Assembly (NCBI RefSeq): GCF_004210375.1
Contig: NC_134825.1
Location: forward strand, 62,487,558-62,551,557
Direction of reading: 5' to 3'
Length of the DNA: 64,000 bases
Source of the DNA: Tachypleus tridentatus
Lineage: Eukaryota; Arthropoda; Merostomata; Xiphosura; Limulidae
Positions 27,851-34,790 of the stretch are shown here, in pieces (position 1 is the stretch's first letter; every line of letters begins with the position of its first letter). A program made the translations under genes and the position numbers. Under the pieces are notes generated by a model. That model worked only from the letters and a program-made list of their open reading frames with translations, made no database searches and was not told the origin of the DNA.

Positions 27851-28032
27851 TTGGAATCTCGTTATATAATGAAATGTTTTAGAGGATAATACTTTCATGT
27901 TTGGATAATGGTTTCTTAAATGCTAATAAACAATTTTGCAGAGAAGGAGTCAACAGTTCAATTTCTCAAGAAGATGATTTTATGTTTGAAGATTTTGCAA
28001 GGTCAAGACTTAGAGGAGAAACTGAAATCTGA
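904..28032 (+). CDS. Beta-arrestin (non-visual arrestin), complete, 12 coding exons
   Basis: Cytosolic adaptor that binds phosphorylated, active GPCRs, blocks G-protein coupling and links receptors to clathrin and AP2 for endocytosis. Exons: 904-962, 4928-4958, 6872-6932, 10475-10722, 12081-12208, 15007-15142, 18058-18142, 18418-18490, 19029-19172, 20718-20804, 21671-21817, 27942-28032. The lengths sum to 1290 nt (429 aa plus stop), near the family's usual length of about 400-420. Seen: [10 protein letters not shown] at residues 21-30, finger loop [11 protein letters not shown] at 76-86, phosphate-sensor R184 in VRLAIRK, polar-core D307 in GLALDG, clathrin box LIQLD at 395-399, and F415/F418/R422 of the AP2 motif. 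The last two motifs mark it as non-visual (kurtz-like) rather than a photoreceptor arrestin. All junctions are GT-AG with matching phase. Only exon 1 is uncertain. Confidence 0.95.
963..1635. other. Arrestin intron 1, 5' part
   Basis: A+T-rich intron between exon 1 and the Tc1 element. No gene or recognisable repeat seen. Confidence 0.5.
1636..3229 (+). mobile_element. Decayed Tc1/mariner-type DNA transposon with IR/DR ends
   Basis: A cut-and-paste transposon of about 1.6 kb in arrestin intron 1. The outer inverted repeats start CAGTTACGACAGAAAGTGTT (left 1636, right arm ends 3229) and match for over 40 bp. The right end abuts TA; the left flank is TG, probably a decayed TA duplication. Inner copies of CAGAAAGTGTTCGTAC lie at 1824-1839 and, decayed, near 3022-3038, giving the IR/DR layout of some Tc1 elements. 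The transposase runs from 2014 to about 3005: helix-turn-helix region, GRPTK linker, then the catalytic region ending in NPIEN. It is dead: stops at 2290 and about 2422, frameshifts, and the first catalytic Asp changed to Gly (codon 2470). Confidence 0.9.
3358..3531 (+). repeat. Old copy of the Thr-tRNA-headed SINE (family A), head missing
   Basis: Matches the body and 3' part of the SINE seen intact at 37722: CAATCCCACTATTCATTGG, GGTAAAAGAGTAGC, TTAGTCT, TAAATTAGGAATGG, and GCAGATAGCC followed by GTGTAGCTTG and an A-rich tail. The tRNA-like head is absent. It is the most diverged copy in the window. Confidence 0.75.
3536..4791. other. Arrestin intron 1, 3' part
   Basis: A+T-rich intron with no recognisable gene or repeat family. 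Confidence 0.5.
4792..4893. repeat. 34-bp tandem repeat, three near-identical copies
   Basis: Unit begins TGTTTATTATATTTTAATTT. Copies start at 4792, 4826 and 4860. It lies 34 bases upstream of the exon 2 start, within the likely branch-point region of intron 1. Confidence 0.9.
4928..4958 (+). CDS. Arrestin exon 2 ([10 protein letters not shown])
   Basis: A 31-nt micro-exon between acceptor TTATTTTAG and donor GTAAGT. One base completes a codon from exon 1, followed by ten codons encoding the first beta-strand and its loop. These ten residues are nearly invariant in arrestins, including the tandem lysines near the N-terminus that help sense receptor phosphates. It lies 34 bases after an A+T-rich tandem repeat. 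Confidence 0.92.
5563..5719. repeat. Long imperfect palindrome (68-bp arms, 21-nt loop)
   Basis: The left arm 5563-5630 and right arm 5652-5719 are reverse complements with about seven mismatches. An intronic transcript would fold into a long hairpin. It may be a foldback element. Confidence 0.85.
5752..5848 (+). repeat. Third, direct copy of the palindrome arm
   Basis: Repeats the left arm plus loop (5563-5655) in the same orientation and then stops at the start of the right arm. The bases before it (GTGTAAAATCTTATT at about 5728) also repeat those before the first copy (about 5537). The unit was therefore tandemly duplicated and then truncated. Confidence 0.8.
5860..6871. other. Arrestin intron 2, 3' part
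   Basis: A+T-rich. A 72-codon open frame at 6305-6523 shows no domain and has the composition of non-coding DNA. Nothing else seen. Confidence 0.5.
6872..6932 (+). CDS. Arrestin exon 3 ([13 protein letters not shown]...)
   Basis: Acceptor TTCATTTAG, donor GTAAGT at 6933. Encodes residues 31-50 and the first base of D51. [14 protein letters not shown] is a hallmark of the arrestin N-domain. The last 22 coding bases and the donor are copied again immediately downstream (from 6973). Confidence 0.95.
6911..7026 (+). repeat. 62-bp tandem duplication covering the exon 3 end and splice donor
   Basis: Copy 1 (6911-6972) holds the last coding bases of exon 3 and its donor. Copy 2 (6973 to about 7026) repeats them, including ATTGGTAAGTGTAT, with an internal gap of about 8 bases. 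The second donor is at 6995. Using it would add codons ending in TAA (at 6972-6974). Confidence 0.9.
7243..7565 (+). repeat. Pair of diverged ~80-bp direct repeats flanking a SINE fragment
   Basis: Positions 7243-7321 and 7481-7565 align along their length (for example TTGTTAACATT...GATTA and TCATAGTGGTT in both). Between them lies a partial family B SINE. The arrangement suggests an old duplication or part of a longer dispersed repeat. Confidence 0.6.
7402..7474 (+). repeat. SINE family B, partial
   Basis: tRNA-like head: CTGCTGGGATAGTGGTAAGT (A box) and GGGTTTGATTCCCTGTGGT (B box). Compare the intact copy at 34791. The 3' body is missing. Confidence 0.7.
8094..9000 (+). pseudogene. Decayed Ty3/gypsy-type retrotransposon pol fragment
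   Basis: Frames separated by stops resemble the end of a Ty3/gypsy reverse transcriptase and the start of RNase H: a [15 protein letters not shown] motif (family EVxYLGHxVS), then [14 protein letters not shown] (family FLGLxxYYRRF), then [10 protein letters not shown] and [10 protein letters not shown] (family TDASxxGxG). No LTRs, gag or intact integrase were found. It is an old fossil in arrestin intron 3. Its end is uncertain and could reach about 9650. Confidence 0.65.
9001..10078. other. Arrestin intron 3, middle part
   Basis: A+T-rich. Possibly a continuation of the decayed gypsy element, but nothing that I can name. Confidence 0.4.
10090..10211 (+). repeat. SINE family B with 11-bp target-site duplication
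   Basis: The body includes ACAGCGGTAAGTCTC, CAGTGGGTTGATTCACC, GCAGATAGCCCGATGTGGC and an A/CA-rich tail. It is bracketed by CTGGTAAAGAT at 10079-10089 and 10212-10222, the duplication made on retroposition. Confidence 0.85.
10475..10722 (+). CDS. Arrestin exon 4 (finger loop, N-domain core)
   Basis: The largest exon, 248 nt, encoding residues 52-133. It includes [10 protein letters not shown], the receptor-contacting finger loop [13 protein letters not shown], and [13 protein letters not shown] followed by YPFYFE. The acceptor (AAGATAG) has a weak pyrimidine tract, but the phase and strong homology fix it. Donor is GTGTGC at 10723. An open frame that runs back through the acceptor to an ATG at 10432 is intronic and not part of the protein. 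Confidence 0.95.
10723..12080. other. Arrestin intron 4
   Basis: A+T-rich. Apart from a family B SINE fragment at 11625, I see no gene or known repeat. A slightly G+C-richer tract at 11065-11170 is unassigned. Confidence 0.45.
11625..11706 (+). repeat. SINE family B, 3' part
   Basis: ACTGGGTTTTGCAACCTGTC, then GCAGAACACAGATAGCCCAT and GTAGCTTTGTGC, followed by an A-rich tail. The 5' head is lost. Confidence 0.65.
12081..12208 (+). CDS. Arrestin exon 5
   Basis: Acceptor TTTTCATCAG, donor GTAATG. Encodes residues 134-175 and two bases of R176, including [12 protein letters not shown], the middle-loop motif [12 protein letters not shown], and EEKPHKR. The TGK-CGVDYE segment is conserved across arrestins. 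Confidence 0.95.
12695..13110 (+). repeat. 208-bp tandem duplication, copies almost identical
   Basis: Copy 1 is 12695-12902 and copy 2 is 12903-13110. I find one mismatch between them (CACGCTG versus CACACTG). Both end in CTACTGCCAG followed by GTAT. The unit has no coding potential. Near-identity implies a recent event or an assembly artefact. Confidence 0.93.
13111..15006. other. Arrestin intron 5, 3' part
   Basis: A+T-rich. An open frame of 101 codons at 13367-13672 has no recognisable domain and no codon signal. Positions 13949-14030 belong to a dispersed repeat (see the entry there). Confidence 0.45.
13949..14030 (-). repeat. Dispersed ~80-bp repeat next to a TA microsatellite
   Basis: The reverse complement matches 24441-24525 (both contain AGTAGGTGTCTGTGA and CAATAAATGAA, and both run into TTGTTTA and a TA/CA microsatellite). 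The family is unknown to me. Confidence 0.7.
15007..15142 (+). CDS. Arrestin exon 6 (phosphate sensor)
   Basis: Acceptor GCTCTTTTTAG, donor GTTTGT. Encodes residues 177-221. [13 protein letters not shown] carries the arginine (R184) that corresponds to R169 of mammalian beta-arrestin 1, the main phosphate sensor in the polar core. It ends with [10 protein letters not shown] at the hinge between N- and C-domains. Confidence 0.95.
15143..18057. other. Arrestin intron 6
   Basis: 2.9 kb of A+T-rich intron. Short open frames on both strands carry no recognisable domain. It holds one decayed family B SINE at 16915. Confidence 0.5.
16915..17012 (+). repeat. SINE family B, decayed
   Basis: AAACTAGGTTTCAATTCTCC (B box region), then AGCACAGATAACCCAGTGTG and an A-rich tail. 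Confidence 0.6.
18058..18142 (+). CDS. Arrestin exon 7
   Basis: Acceptor ACATTTCTAG, donor GTATGT. Encodes residues 222-249 and one base of V250: [18 protein letters not shown], then [10 protein letters not shown]. This is the first strand pair of the C-domain (family YYHGE, NNS/T and TVKKIK motifs). Confidence 0.94.
18418..18490 (+). CDS. Arrestin exon 8
   Basis: Acceptor TTGTTTCAG, donor GTGAGT. Encodes residues 251-273 plus two bases: QQFAEIYLF, then [12 protein letters not shown]. It matches the family's RQYADI...QYKCPVA segment. Confidence 0.92.
19029..19172 (+). CDS. Arrestin exon 9 (gate loop)
   Basis: Acceptor CTTTATAG, donor GTGAGT. Encodes residues 275-321 plus two bases. It contains the lariat/gate-loop motif [10 protein letters not shown] with the polar-core aspartate (D307, matching D290 of mammalian beta-arrestin 1), then DTNLASST. 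It ends in phase 2, which also fits a candidate alternative exon at 19567. Confidence 0.95.
19567..19714 (+). other. Candidate alternative terminal exon of arrestin (intron 9)
   Basis: Acceptor TTTTTCTTAG precedes 148 nt that start in the phase left by exon 9. They stay open for 48 full codons ([20 protein letters not shown] onward, ending PSSNST) before TGA at 19712. Splicing to it would replace the last part of the C-domain and the clathrin/AP2 tail. The tail of this segment looks like the end of a dispersed repeat, so it may be chance or exonised repeat. No arrestin similarity is seen. Confidence 0.25.
19908..20010 (+). repeat. SINE family B, decayed
   Basis: AGTTGTAAGTTTACACACTT, CCAGGGTTCAATTCCC, GAACACAGCCGAATATGGC and an A-rich tail match family B. 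Confidence 0.7.
20011..20717. other. Arrestin intron 9, 3' part
   Basis: A+T-rich with no recognised feature. Confidence 0.5.
20718..20804 (+). CDS. Arrestin exon 10
   Basis: Acceptor TTCTTTAG, donor GTGAGT at 20805. Encodes residues 323-350 plus two bases: [20 protein letters not shown], then KLCLGPFG. It corresponds to GIIVSYKVKVKL of the family. Confidence 0.93.
20805..21670. other. Arrestin intron 10
   Basis: A+T-rich intron, nothing recognised. Confidence 0.5.
21671..21817 (+). CDS. Arrestin exon 11 (C-domain end, clathrin box)
   Basis: Acceptor TTGATTACAG, donor GTAAGT. Encodes residues 352-399 plus two bases: [13 protein letters not shown], a Ser-rich linker, then [13 protein letters not shown] fits the clathrin-binding consensus (Leu-hydrophobic-x-hydrophobic-acidic) used by non-visual arrestins; the mammalian form is LIELD. 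Confidence 0.94.
22533..22640 (-). repeat. SINE family B, minus strand, decayed
   Basis: Plus-strand text GTCCACCATGGGAGAATTGA and TTAGCATTGTAAGTCCATTA is the reverse complement of the family B head. Compare 36280. Confidence 0.65.
24441..24525 (+). repeat. Dispersed ~80-bp repeat, second copy
   Basis: Matches the reverse complement of 13949-14030. It is followed by a CA/TA microsatellite at about 24530-24555. Confidence 0.7.
27726..27806 (+). pseudogene. 28S rRNA fragment, diverged, sense
   Basis: It follows the conserved 28S stretch ATGGATTAACGAGATTCCC, then CTGTCCCTATCTACTATC, GCGAAACCACAGCC and GGGAACGGGCTTGG, with about ten transitions, many C-to-T. It forms one arm of an inverted repeat with 27819-27864. 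Not a functional rRNA. Confidence 0.85.
27810..27864 (-). pseudogene. 28S rRNA fragment, antisense, better preserved
   Basis: The reverse complement reads TAACGAGATTCCAACTGTCC, then CTATCTACTATCTAGCGAAA and CCACAGCC, almost perfect 28S sequence. Arm 27819-27864 pairs with 27733-27778, so the locus is a hairpin of two copies of the same rRNA segment. The sense arm is more decayed than the antisense arm. Confidence 0.85.
27942..28032 (+). CDS. Arrestin exon 12 (AP2-binding C-tail and stop)
   Basis: Acceptor AATTTTGCAG after a 6.1-kb intron. Encodes residues 401-429 and [20 protein letters not shown] carries the F415-x-x-F418-x-x-x-R422 motif that binds the AP2 beta-appendage and occupies the N-domain in the basal state. 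The tail is shorter than in mammals. Confidence 0.95.
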
Positions 28033-28870
28033 ATATGAAACTTCAGTTCCTCTTTGAATCTCAGTATAGAAAATCCAGTATATATACTTGGTTGATTCTC
28101 AGGTCCATTTCTCAAAGGCCAATTCTAATAATATTTTTATGAAATCCTGTTTTGCTACTGTAGCATGGTTTACATTATTGTATTCTTTTTTCATGTGTCA
28201 GTGTGTCTGCTATTCATGTTAACATATTAAATATCTTATACATTATGATGAACTTCAGTAACATCAATACTGGTGGTACATTATCCTCCTACTCAGGAAA
28301 ACATGGCATATTTATGTTCCTTTGCATGTAAGAGTCATTGTCTAGTTTTGTATAAAATAAGTGTCTGTATCTAATCTATTTGTTTGAACTGTTTCACCAA
28401 TCCACATACAAACACTACAGCAGTCAGTAATTCTTTTTGGTTTTCAGATTAAGATTATCACATTTACAATTGGTAATTTAGCTTTCTGTTAAAGGTTGTA
28501 GCCAAGAATTATCGTTTTATTCTGAATTTGTAACATCTTCACCTATGTGCTTTATGACAAGATTATAGTTTGAGTGGCTTGTTATTCCACATTATTTTTG
28601 ATAAACAAGCACATTGCTGTTTGATAAGTATCACCAAGTGATAAGTTTTTACAGTTGTATCTTAATTGCTAAATGATTAATTTTTGTTATATCAACATTT
28701 CTGTTTAAAAGACATATTCACCACATCTTCCCTTTCTGTTCAGTTTCATCCTTAGTGAAGTCATTATGTTCAGTTTTTAATTCAGTAGCTAATTTTTATA
28801 GCTAGTTGTCACAGTTTCAACATGGAAGAGAATAAGTAATAAAGTTAAGGTTATTCCCATCCAAATTATA
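28033..28870 (+). other. Arrestin 3' UTR or flank
   Basis: A+T-rich sequence after the stop codon, with no open frame or repeat that I recognise. Confidence 0.4.
28838..28843 (+). terminator. Candidate polyadenylation signal for arrestin
   Basis: AATAAA about 800 bases after the stop codon, the first perfect hexamer I noticed in the 3' flank. The cleavage site is unconfirmed. The minus-strand LINE begins shortly after. Confidence 0.3.
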
Positions 28871-28879
28871 TATATAATT

Positions 28880-30180
28880 CATATTAGGATAACCCAGATG
28901 TATTATCTTGCATTATTTAAAATCTAAAACCCATCTGCCATTTATTTGCCCAACTCACTAAATGATCTAAAGCCTTTTGTAAAGCAGCAGCATCCTCTTC
29001 ACAGTCAGCAACACTTGAGACACAAATATCATCTGTCAAGTTAAATAATTTACTGATGTAAATCAAAAAGAGTAAAGGTCCTAACACTGAGCCCTGAGGT
29101 ACCTCACTGGTGACATTAATCCAGTTTGACTGAACTCCATTTGTAACAATCCTCTGCTTTCTTCCATTCAGCCACTTTTCTATCTAATTTGCTAACTTAC
29201 CCCCCATACCTAGAGAGATAATATTTTAAAAGCCTTTTTTATGTGTCACTTTTTCAAGTACTTTCTGAAAGTCCAGATACGCCAGATTTACACTTTATTC
29301 TCATTTACGTAAGTAGTAACCTTTTTGAAGAATAACAGAAGACTTGTAAGGCAAGATTTTCCCTTAGTGAAACCATGCTGACTATCCAATAAAATTCTAA
29401 ACTTTGTTAGATGATTTTTCAAAATATATTTTAACTTACTTTTCAAAACTTTCCCACAACTGATGTAAGACTAATGGGTCTGTAATAATAATAAATTACT
29501 GGAACAGAATTTATCTCCTCCCTTGAAAAGAAGTTATATTAGTTAACTTCCAATCCTTATCAAGAAGTGATAAAAAATAGTAGCAAGTATCTTGCATATC
29601 CAATCTTTATCTTCCTTCAAAATCATTGGGAAACTATTATCTTGCCCAGGAACCTTATAGTTCTTCATACTTCCTTTTTTTTTTTTTAACCAGCTCATAA
29701 TTAATGCACTGATCTTGTTTCCATTTATTGACTGATTAAGATGTGGAACTTTGTTTAAATCTTTGTTAAGTAAAACCCAAATAAAAATATTTGATAATCC
29801 ATTCATCTCATAATTATCAGATACTAGCTCTCCTTTATCATCTCTCAATGGTCCTACCTGCATTCTAACATTTTGTTTATGCTTAATGTATTTTAAAAAA
29901 TCCTTACTGTTCATTTTTACACATTCAACTTTCCTTTTTCTCTTGCAACCTTTTTAATGTCCTAATTTTCTGTTTTACCAACCTTCTTGATCTTCTATAG
30001 TCTTTTGAGTGTTCTGTTATACTAGTAAATTTAAATTTCTTAAATTTATTTTTTTTTTTTAAACTCTTTGTAAACTCTTTTTATTTGCAGATACCCTTTT
30101 CTTTCTATAAGGAATATATTTACCTTGAACATTTAAAAAGTTATCTTTAAATTTTTTTCAAGTTCTGATCAATATCTTTA
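28880..30180 (-). pseudogene. Decayed CR1-like LINE (endonuclease/RT region)
   Basis: Read on the minus strand, it starts near 30180 with a Lys-rich linker. An open frame of 123 codons (29543-29914) follows, with VGPLRDDKGELVSDNYEMN, the usual CR1/L2 linker before the RT. Further on come GKSCLT-like and YLDFQK motifs, NGRKQRIVTNG, and VPQGSVLGPLLFLIYI near 29060-29115, then DDICVSSVADCEEDA. Several frameshifts and a missing YADD core make it inactive. It lies antisense, downstream of the arrestin 3' end. Confidence 0.85.
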
Positions 30181-30513
30181 TATAACTTAACTGTCTAATT
30201 CACATATAATTTTTATTGCATTCCTTCAGAATATGCTTTTTTGAAATTTGTAACCAAATATTCATTCCAAATATATTCCTTATATCCATAGAAAAAAGTA
30301 TAACTTGATGTTAATGAATAAAAACCTGGAGCTGAAACAGAGCACATAGTTTATCATGATAAAAGACTGTTAACCATGTCACTGATCTGAAAGGGAAAAG
30401 ATGATATATTTTGAAGGTTTCAATTTTATAGAAAATATAGAATGATAAAAATGATGATGATTGTTTATTTGTAATAGAGAAAATAAATAGAGTTGATCAT
30501 AAATATTGTTAAT

Positions 30514-30853
30514 TGTATCAATTATGTGGATAACCTGTAAAAATGTATTTTTTGTATCAATTATCTGGATAACCTGTAAAAATGTAATTTTTTGTATCAA
30601 TTGTCAGAAACAAGAGTTGATGATAATGTTTAGTAAAGATTGTTAATTGTACCAATGACATGGATTAGAAGTAATGATAAAACTGTTACAATGTTAGTTG
30701 ATAGAAAGTGTGTCAGAAACAAGAGTTGATGATTTTTAATTGTATCAATGACATGGAATAGAAGTAATGATAAACTGTTACAAAATTAGTTGATAAAATG
30801 GATGTCAGAAACAAGAGGTGATAATAATTTTTAGTAAAGATTGTTAATTTTAT
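30514..30853 (+). repeat. Composite tandem repeat
   Basis: Two copies of a ~39-bp unit containing GGATAACCTGTAAAAATGTA (30514-30602). Then come three copies of a larger unit beginning GTCAGAAACAAGAG (about 30603, 30713 and 30804; spacings about 110 and 91), with GTAAAGATTGTTAATT and CAATGACATGG inside. Confidence 0.75.
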
Positions 30854-31225
30854 AGACACTGACTATGAGAAAAATGTCTTTTAATAAAATATGTGGAAAG
30901 ACAATACATTAACCCCTCATACCTTGATAGCTGAGTTACGTAATACATTCTCAAAATCTTAAAGGTAGTGGTTTGTAGCATGTTACTTCATTTGTTTGTC
31001 ATTTAAGTAACTTTTATATTACTTTCTGAGTTTTATAGTTTTTTATTTCACTAGTGAAGCCAATGTTCCTTTGGAATGGTAACTTATAAAAGCTACTTAT
31101 ACTTTGCAATGAATGAGTCAGATAAATGGTTTTTGTATATTATGAGTTTCAATGTAACCAAACTAACTTAATTATTTAAAAATGATATCACTATGATATA
31201 TTGTTGTTTACTAATTGCTTTATAT

Positions 31226-31780
31226 GAGGGTTTCTCAAACTTTGCCAACTGGTGGACCACCTGTTGTTGAAAACAGTTTTTATCATGTATAACTGGTGTA
31301 CAACATATGTATTTTACTACTTTTACAGATTGATTCTAGTTTTAAGAAAAGAACAATCAGAAGATACTTAAATGTGGAAAAGTTAAAAACAAAATCTTAT
31401 AATTTATTTTAATGTGAAGGATGACACTGCGCATTTTTGGTTCAATGTCTGACAGTTAGAAACAAAATTCCAGCTTCACACTTGTTTTATTTCTAAACTT
31501 TGATTTTATATGCATCAAACTGAGGATCATCTGTCTTGTTTTTTGCAATTAGCAGGCAATAGTGCCAGGCACACAGCAAATTTACATAATTTATGTTAAT
31601 TACAATTATTTATGTGGGATTTATATATTTAAATATATTAGTTTTATAATGTCTCAGCATTTTATTTGTTATTCTTTCAATAAATGGTAATTTCATACAT
31701 TTGAAGTATTACTGCAAACCTTCTTAGTATTATTATAGACCTAAAGGGTGGTCATGAACCACAGTTTGGGAAACTTATCA
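31226..31780. mobile_element. hAT-like non-autonomous element (MITE)
   Basis: The left end GGGTTTCTCAAACTTTGCCA, then GGTGGACCACC, pairs with the right end GGGTGGTCATGAACCACAGT, then TTGGGAAACTTAT. The reverse complement of the right end reads AAGTTTCCCAAACTG. GGTTTCTCAAACTTT ends are typical of hAT MITEs. No coding sequence lies inside. The 8-bp target duplication could not be fixed. Confidence 0.6.
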
Positions 31781-32254
31781 GATTCATAAGATAAAAAGAA
31801 AGTTTTATAATAAATGTTAGAAACACTTTAATACAAAAAACACCTTTACTACAGTTGTTTCAGAATTGTTTCAAAATCCATCATAAGCATTAAAAACTAG
31901 GTAGTTCTAAATATTCTAAGTATCAAAAACAAAATTAGCCATTAATTGAAAAGTTTGATACAGCAAATACTTAGAAGGCACAAGATGTAATTATTAACAA
32001 TATAATGAATTATATGATAAAGTTTGGACTGGAAATTAAGGGACAAAATTATCAAAAAAGGCTTAATAATAAATACCTATGTACTAGTTATTCACAAACA
32101 AATAAACAAAATTACTCATAATTCTCATTGGTGATGAATAAATGTAAAGAAGGAAATAACACTTGTTTTGCTTTTAAACTGTCTCCTAAAAGTCTAAAAG
32201 AATTCCTAATATTTTACCTCCTAAATATTTGTGAAATTAGGAAATTTATTCACT
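31781..32254. other. Intergenic A+T-rich DNA
   Basis: Nothing recognised. Confidence 0.5.
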
Positions 32255-32518
32255 TTCCTGTCAATTTGGCTTGTTGATCTGTTTCCTGTCAGCTTGGCTC
32301 ATTGAACTCTTTCCTGTCAGCTTGGTTTGTTGATCTGTTTCCTACCAGCCTGAATTGTTGATATGTTTCCTTTGAGCCTATCTTGTTGATCTGTTTTGTG
32401 TCAACTTGACTTGTTGATATGGGTCCTGTCAGCCAGACTTGCTAATCTGTGCCTTATCAGCTTGACTTGTTGATCTATTTTCTGTCAGCCTGACTTGTTG
32501 ATCTGTTTCCTGTCAGTC
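32255..32518 (+). repeat. Minisatellite, ~28-bp unit, about nine copies
   Basis: Unit resembles TTTCCTGTCAGCTTGGCTTG followed by TTGATCTG. Copies differ by a few substitutions each. Confidence 0.85.
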
Positions 32519-32830
32519 ATACTTTGTTCTTTAGTAGATCAGTCATACTTTGTTCTTTAGTATACTACAGCCATACTTTATGACTTAGTAATTTAGGTAA
32601 CATTATGTTACCTAGTAATTTACAATTATACCTCATTACTTAATAGTTCAGAATCATACTTCCTTACTTCGTAGTTCACAAACATATTTTGTTCCATCCT
32701 TAGTTACTTTGTAGATCTCGACCATAATCTGTTAATGAGTATTTTAGAGATATTTCACAGCTATATTTTGTCACTTACTGGTTCACAGTCGTACTTTGTT
32801 ATTTAGTGTTTTCCAAGAAAGTTTTTTACA
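32519..32830 (+). repeat. Second, more decayed minisatellite, ~27-bp unit
   Basis: Unit resembles CAGTCATACTTTGTTCTTTA, then GTAGTT. Two near-perfect copies sit at 32515-32565 and several degraded ones follow to about 32830. It directly adjoins the previous array. A 9-bp-arm palindrome AGGTAACATTATGTTACCT lies near 32595. Confidence 0.65.
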
Positions 32831-34379
32831 CCTTTTATTTGCTTTTCAAGAGGTATCCACTTAAATTACGAAAAATTTGAAGTTTTGGGACAGCTATTTG
32901 TGGTATAATGGATCAATTTCTTTACGTAAATACATATATTACCTCACAAATAGCTGATTCAAAACTGTTCATAGACATTCTTGTACAGTGTGTCTAAAAT
33001 GGAACATTGGTGAAGCAGGTATTGCATTTGCTACAGATGACTTTCAGGTTTTTACTTGAATACAATTCAGCATCACATAAAAAGGGAGCTTTGTGGTACA
33101 ATAATCTATCCAGTCTTGTATACTTGTTCTGAATGTTCCGCAAGTCAACGTATTTTTTATCACAACAATGCTTATGAAACTTGAATTTTAGAATGTTCTA
33201 GGAACATGCTTTCTCTAAATATTTAGTGTTGATGAAAGAAGTAATCACTGACAATACAGCTTGAAGGATTTAATGGTGTATTTTCTTTTTTTATATATTA
33301 CTTGACCTCATATTATGACTGTTTTTCTTCCGTATTGTAGTTATTCATAATCTTAATAAATTCGTTTTCATTCTTACACCTATAGCATTTTCGGTCACGA
33401 CCGTTCTAAACATTAAAGTCTCAAATACATAATCGTTCAATAACCCACAATTCACTTTGATGATTCTGCTCCCGATAAACTCTGGTGTGAGTTTAGAGTA
33501 CCATTTGAACTTATTAATTGAAAAAAAAAATAATAATATGAGCTACAAACACGTTTTGCTAACTTTTTTATTTTTTTAATCAGTACCACATCATACTTAT
33601 AAAAAAAATTAAGAGGATTATAGCAGTTCAAGAAATAAGCAAAGGAAAAGAATCTGACATTTTTCGTTCATAATTTTATTACGTTCATCAAAACTTTGCA
33701 GTGTATACATCAATCCAGTTTGCCTCTAACTTATACGTGAACCACAGCGTGTTACTGTAAACAAAAAAAAGAAAGAAGAAACTCGATCAGTTTAATAGTC
33801 ATGCAATCATACCACACCCTATAATTAACTTCAATTGACTACGTTAAGGAGCTTTGACGTAAGCAGTAGTCTTATTGACGTCATCCACCAAGAAAAACAT
33901 TTCAGTTGCAACAAAAAGAACCAGCATAGAATTATCAAAAGGCCGTTTACCCATTGTTAATTTGTGTTTGTTTTTTAATGAATTTATCCACGACAACTAT
34001 ATTCGCAATTATTGTATGCAGCCGTATTACTAAGTAAACGCTTATATTTTCTCTTTTTTTTTTTTTAAGGATTTAAATACATGTCTACTATGTAAAATAC
34101 ACGAGTGACTGCGACACTCAAGAAGTACCTACTGTTAGATAATATATTGTCCTTATTTTATTAAGACATATTGGGATTTTTTTTTGAGTCCGTGGATATT
34201 ACATTTATTAAACAATAATGCCTTGTAAGTTTTTAAATGGCAAAATGAAAATTTAAAAAAGTCTTAAATAACTGAACAACATCGCATATGCACCAGATTA
34301 GAAACTTAATGCTCAGCTGAAGACACGAATAAGAGTAAATAAAGTGAGAGAAAAAACATAACGAAATAACCTTTTTTAG
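32831..34379. other. Intergenic A+T-rich DNA
   Basis: No gene or repeat recognised. Confidence 0.5.
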
Positions 34380-34544
34380 CGTGTCAGGTTTACCTCTTCA
34401 GACAGAGTTTCCCCTATTGGTGGCCGCACACATGTTATATTCAACATCCACAGATTTACTGAGTGGGGATCCTCTGTCAAGCTGCGGAATGTTCTGAGGG
34501 CTTTGTGCTGGGAAAGTTTGGGAATATCTGACGTCACAGGTTGA
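34380..34544 (+). other. G+C-richer segment, open on both strands: candidate exon
   Basis: After a good acceptor (CCTTTTTTAG), 54 codons stay open to TGA at 34542 (RVRFTSSDRVSPIGGRTHVI onward). The minus strand is also open from about 34545 to 34398 (CDVRYSQTFPAQSPQNIPQL onward). Composition stands out from the A+T-rich surroundings and a perfect CRE-type site TGACGTCA lies at 34529-34536. I recognise no protein. It may be a lone exon, a promoter or a remnant. Confidence 0.2.
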
Positions 34545-34790
34545 TATATTAGTAACTTTTGTGTTCAGTTTTTACAATACGTTTGGCGTTTCACGTAGTT
34601 GGTAGAATGGTAACACTTAGGTTTTTTGCTCCACATAGCATTTCATGTGTGCCAGAAAATAATACTTTTAGACTAATTTTTTTCGTTCACAGTGTGTACA
34701 GTAGTGCTACCTAATTTTGCTTATTACTGTACATGGAATTTCAATTATTTGGTAATTAGAAATACTGGCTGTATTCTAATATACTGAGCG

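Larger units (their letters stand above)
21818..27941. other. Arrestin intron 11 (6.1 kb)
   Basis: The longest intron. It contains a minus-strand SINE B fragment (22533), the dispersed repeat at 24441 and the 28S rRNA inverted pair at 27726. The remainder is A+T-rich with only short open frames lacking domains. Confidence 0.5.

Noticed and set aside
27726..27864. A genuine rRNA gene or microRNA precursor
   Set aside because: The rRNA piece is only about 80 bp and diverged. The hairpin arms come from rRNA, and no small-RNA evidence can be seen from sequence alone.
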